Source: a virus
Length of the DNA stretch: 28,730 bases
Virus record (IMG/VR): IMGVR_UViG_3300032307_000722
Coordinates: 1 to 28,730 of that record
Direction: 5' to 3' (one strand)
Part shown: piece after piece, positions 26,985-28,730 of the stretch
Layout of the letters: every line of letters starts with the position of its first letter
Position numbering within the stretch: position 1 is the first letter of the stretch
The notes under the pieces: generated by a model
Databases searched by the model: none
What the model was told of the DNA's origin: nothing
What the model saw: the letters and a program-made list of their open reading frames with translations, nothing else
Translations under genes and position numbers: made by a program

Positions 26985-26993
26985 CTATTTATA
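26985..26993 (+). promoter_or_regulatory. putative phage promoter (ATATTTATA class)
   Basis: CTATTTATA, 13 nt before the ATG at 27007. Confidence 0.5.
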
Positions 26994-27006
26994 GAATAAA
27001 AAAACT

Positions 27007-28730
27007 ATGGCACTAACAGGAAAAACAATCGGTGAATTAACCTCATTAAATTATACAACAAATAATCTTTTAATTCCGGTGGAAGAGTCGGGGACGACTT
27101 ATCACATCGCATTTTCAGGTATTAACTATACTGAGACAACTTATTCAGGTTTAACTATCGCATCAAGTACTGGTGGGTTAGTTCCCGGACAGTTTTACCT
27201 AATGACAGATTTCCAAACTTGTTATGATCAACCAAATTATACAAATGAGGGTGTTGCAATAACAACAGGTAACTATAAAACAGGTAGTACCGAACCAATC
27301 TTGTTATTGGCAATATCAACAACAGGGTTTTCACCAACGGTATATTCTACGATATATACTAACGATAAAATTACTTATGATTTTACATGGAGTACAACTG
27401 AAGTAACAAATTCACCCGCAAAAGGTAGAATAACAGAAAGAATTGATAGGTTTAATAACAGAGCCGATTATGATTTTAGATCTGTTCAGTTTATTAGATA
27501 TCAGGCATTTTTATCTGAAAACTATCATACCGGTACTGTATCAATAGATGGTTCAGGTAATGTTGTTGGGGTCGGTACAACATTTGATAATGATTTTAGT
27601 GTTGGAAATATTTTGGGTATATTCAGTCCTAACTATAGTAACCTTATTGGTGGTTTTGCATATTATGAAATTTTAACCATTACGGATGCAACAAATATGA
27701 CAGTAACAGGAACAACCTTCTACACCGAAAGTAACAAATTTTATTCACGAGGCACTGGAGGGGGTATAAGGTCACCATTCAAATGTAACGTACCTACACC
27801 ATCATATACAGGATTCTCAGAATATTACACATTTAATAGTAACCAAAACTCCAACACATATTTGGGAGATAATCAAAATTATAATGATTTCATTTTGTCC
27901 AATAACGTGTTTTTAAATGGTGACTATGAAGATATGACATTTGGAGGTAATGTTGTCGGTAACACGTTTGATAATTTTATGACTAGTACTACCTGTGGAC
28001 CATTTTTCCAATTTAATATCATAACAAATAATTTTGATAGAAATACTATTGGTCCTGATTTTACCTATAATTTTATAGAGTGTGATATGCAAGGGAATAC
28101 TGTTGTTGGTAATTTTGACTATAATATGCTTGGAGATAACGACGGGTTTGATTTTGATTTTAATCAAATAGGTTGGGGATTCCGATACAACTTTTTAACA
28201 ATGTATGATGATGATTTTATTTACAATATAATCGGTGCTGATTTTAATTCAAACCTAATTGATTATGGTTTTTCTCGTAACGTAATTGGTAATAATTTTA
28301 ATAATAACATCCTTAGAAATACTTTTGACGAAAATGAGATTGGACCGTCATTTTATGGTAATACTATAAGAGCAAGTTTTAATACTAATAAAATAGGTAG
28401 TTTATTTAATAGTAACATTTTTTATAGTGTCATCACCGGTAATGTTTTTGGTAATAATTCATTTGGAAATACTTTTGGAGACCCAAACAGTATAGGTGGT
28501 TATACTTTTCAAAATAACCAAGTGGGTAGTGATATGACTAATAATTATTTTTCAGGTGCAACTTTAAGTAATGTTATAGGAGATGCTTGTCAAAGTAATA
28601 ATATTGATACAAACTTTTCCTATAACCAAATTGGTAGTAATTTCCAATCAAACACAATTGCAAATGATTTTGGGTTCGGTGGAGGAACTACAAGAGGTAA
28701 TATCATAGGAAATCAATTTTCCAATAATAC
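27007..28730 (+). CDS. beta-solenoid fibre-like protein, 3' end beyond window
   Basis: At least 574 residues, open to the window end. The start MALTGKTIGELTSLNYTTNN is followed by a domain of about 280 residues with VPGQFYLMTDF and DFRSVQFIRYQAF. From about residue 285 on come repeating units of the pattern NxIGxxFxxNxI (for example NTIGPDFTYNFI, NVIGNNFNNNIL, NQIGSNFQSNTI), about 10-12 residues each. Regular Ile/Val, Phe and Asn positions predict a parallel beta-solenoid with Asn ladders, common in phage tail fibres and tailspikes. It likely contributes to receptor binding. Its early part opens like a trimer-forming attachment segment; the C-terminal tip lies outside. Confidence 0.8.
   Translation, partial: MALTGKTIGELTSLNYTTNNLLIPVEESGTTYHIAFSGINYTETTYSGLTIASSTGGLVPGQFYLMTDFQTCYDQPNYTNEGVAITTGNYKTGSTEPILLLAISTTGFSPTVYSTIYTNDKITYDFTWSTTEVTNSPAKGRITERIDRFNNRADYDFRSVQFIRYQAFLSENYHTGTVSIDGSGNVVGVGTTFDNDFSVGNILGIFSPNYSNLIGGFAYYEILTITDATNMTVTGTTFYTESNKFYSRGTGGGIRSPFKCNVPTPSYTGFSEYYTFNSNQNSNTYLGDNQNYNDFILSNNVFLNGDYEDMTFGGNVVGNTFDNFMTSTTCGPFFQFNIITNNFDRNTIGPDFTYNFIECDMQGNTVVGNFDYNMLGDNDGFDFDFNQIGWGFRYNFLTMYDDDFIYNIIGADFNSNLIDYGFSRNVIGNNFNNNILRNTFDENEIGPSFYGNTIRASFNTNKIGSLFNSNIFYSVITGNVFGNNSFGNTFGDPNSIGGYTFQNNQVGSDMTNNYFSGATLSNVIGDACQSNNIDTNFSYNQIGSNFQSNTIANDFGFGGGTTRGNIIGNQFSNN

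Overview
The window looks like part of a large tailed phage (or prophage) genome from a host in the Bacteroidota. The DNA is AT-rich. Genes lack Shine-Dalgarno sites. Eleven promoters carry the Bacteroidota -7 element TAnnTTTG. The right-hand part holds phage genes: a T4-type terminase large subunit, lysis enzymes, structural-type proteins and a beta-solenoid fibre. Phage size and host genus are inferred, not shown.

Layout. (1) 1-8,670 is a dense stable-RNA region, all on +. It has 24 conventional tRNA genes covering 18 amino acids (no conventional Thr or Gln), about nine tRNA-like genes with normal acceptor and T arms but abnormal middles, and several compact structured RNAs that are not tRNAs. 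One of these is an RNA of about 0.9 kb with a tRNA-like unit inside. Protein genes among the tRNAs include a papain-like-fold candidate, a DUF458/YkuK RNase H-like protein, three small proteins sharing one N-terminal tag, and a GatB/YqeY protein. (2) 8,780-11,930 is a lysis/envelope module: two tiny membrane proteins (one holin-like), a tagged GH24 lysozyme with LysM, a membrane GAF-like protein, a CDKHVVKM-motif protein and an M23 peptidase. (3) 11,950-19,200 is a translation and proteolysis block: a second large structured RNA of about 0.9 kb, SmpB (+), an HNH endonuclease (-), a complete tmRNA (-), an unknown protein, an M20-type peptidase and a ClpC-like unfoldase (-) with a ClpP-docking VGF loop. 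(4) 19,297-28,730 is a KTSC protein, a nucleotidyltransferase, four proteins of structural type, TerL, a Thr/Pro-repeat protein and a fibre-like beta-solenoid protein running off the end.

Two promoter classes can be seen. Host-like TAnnTTTG promoters drive tRNA, tmRNA, large-RNA and some enzyme genes; the stable-RNA ones are often followed by a boxA-like GTTCTTTGA/AACA leader. A second motif, ATATTTATA, sits just upstream of the tagged proteins, lysis genes, terminase and fibre genes and is a candidate phage-specific (late) promoter. Both classes often end only 3-6 nt before the ATG, which implies leaderless mRNAs.

The most interesting points are the apparently private trans-translation/degradation set (tmRNA with an unusual AVVA-ending tag, SmpB, ClpC-like ATPase), the two large ornate RNAs, and the cluster of tRNA-like RNAs altered specifically in the anticodon domain.
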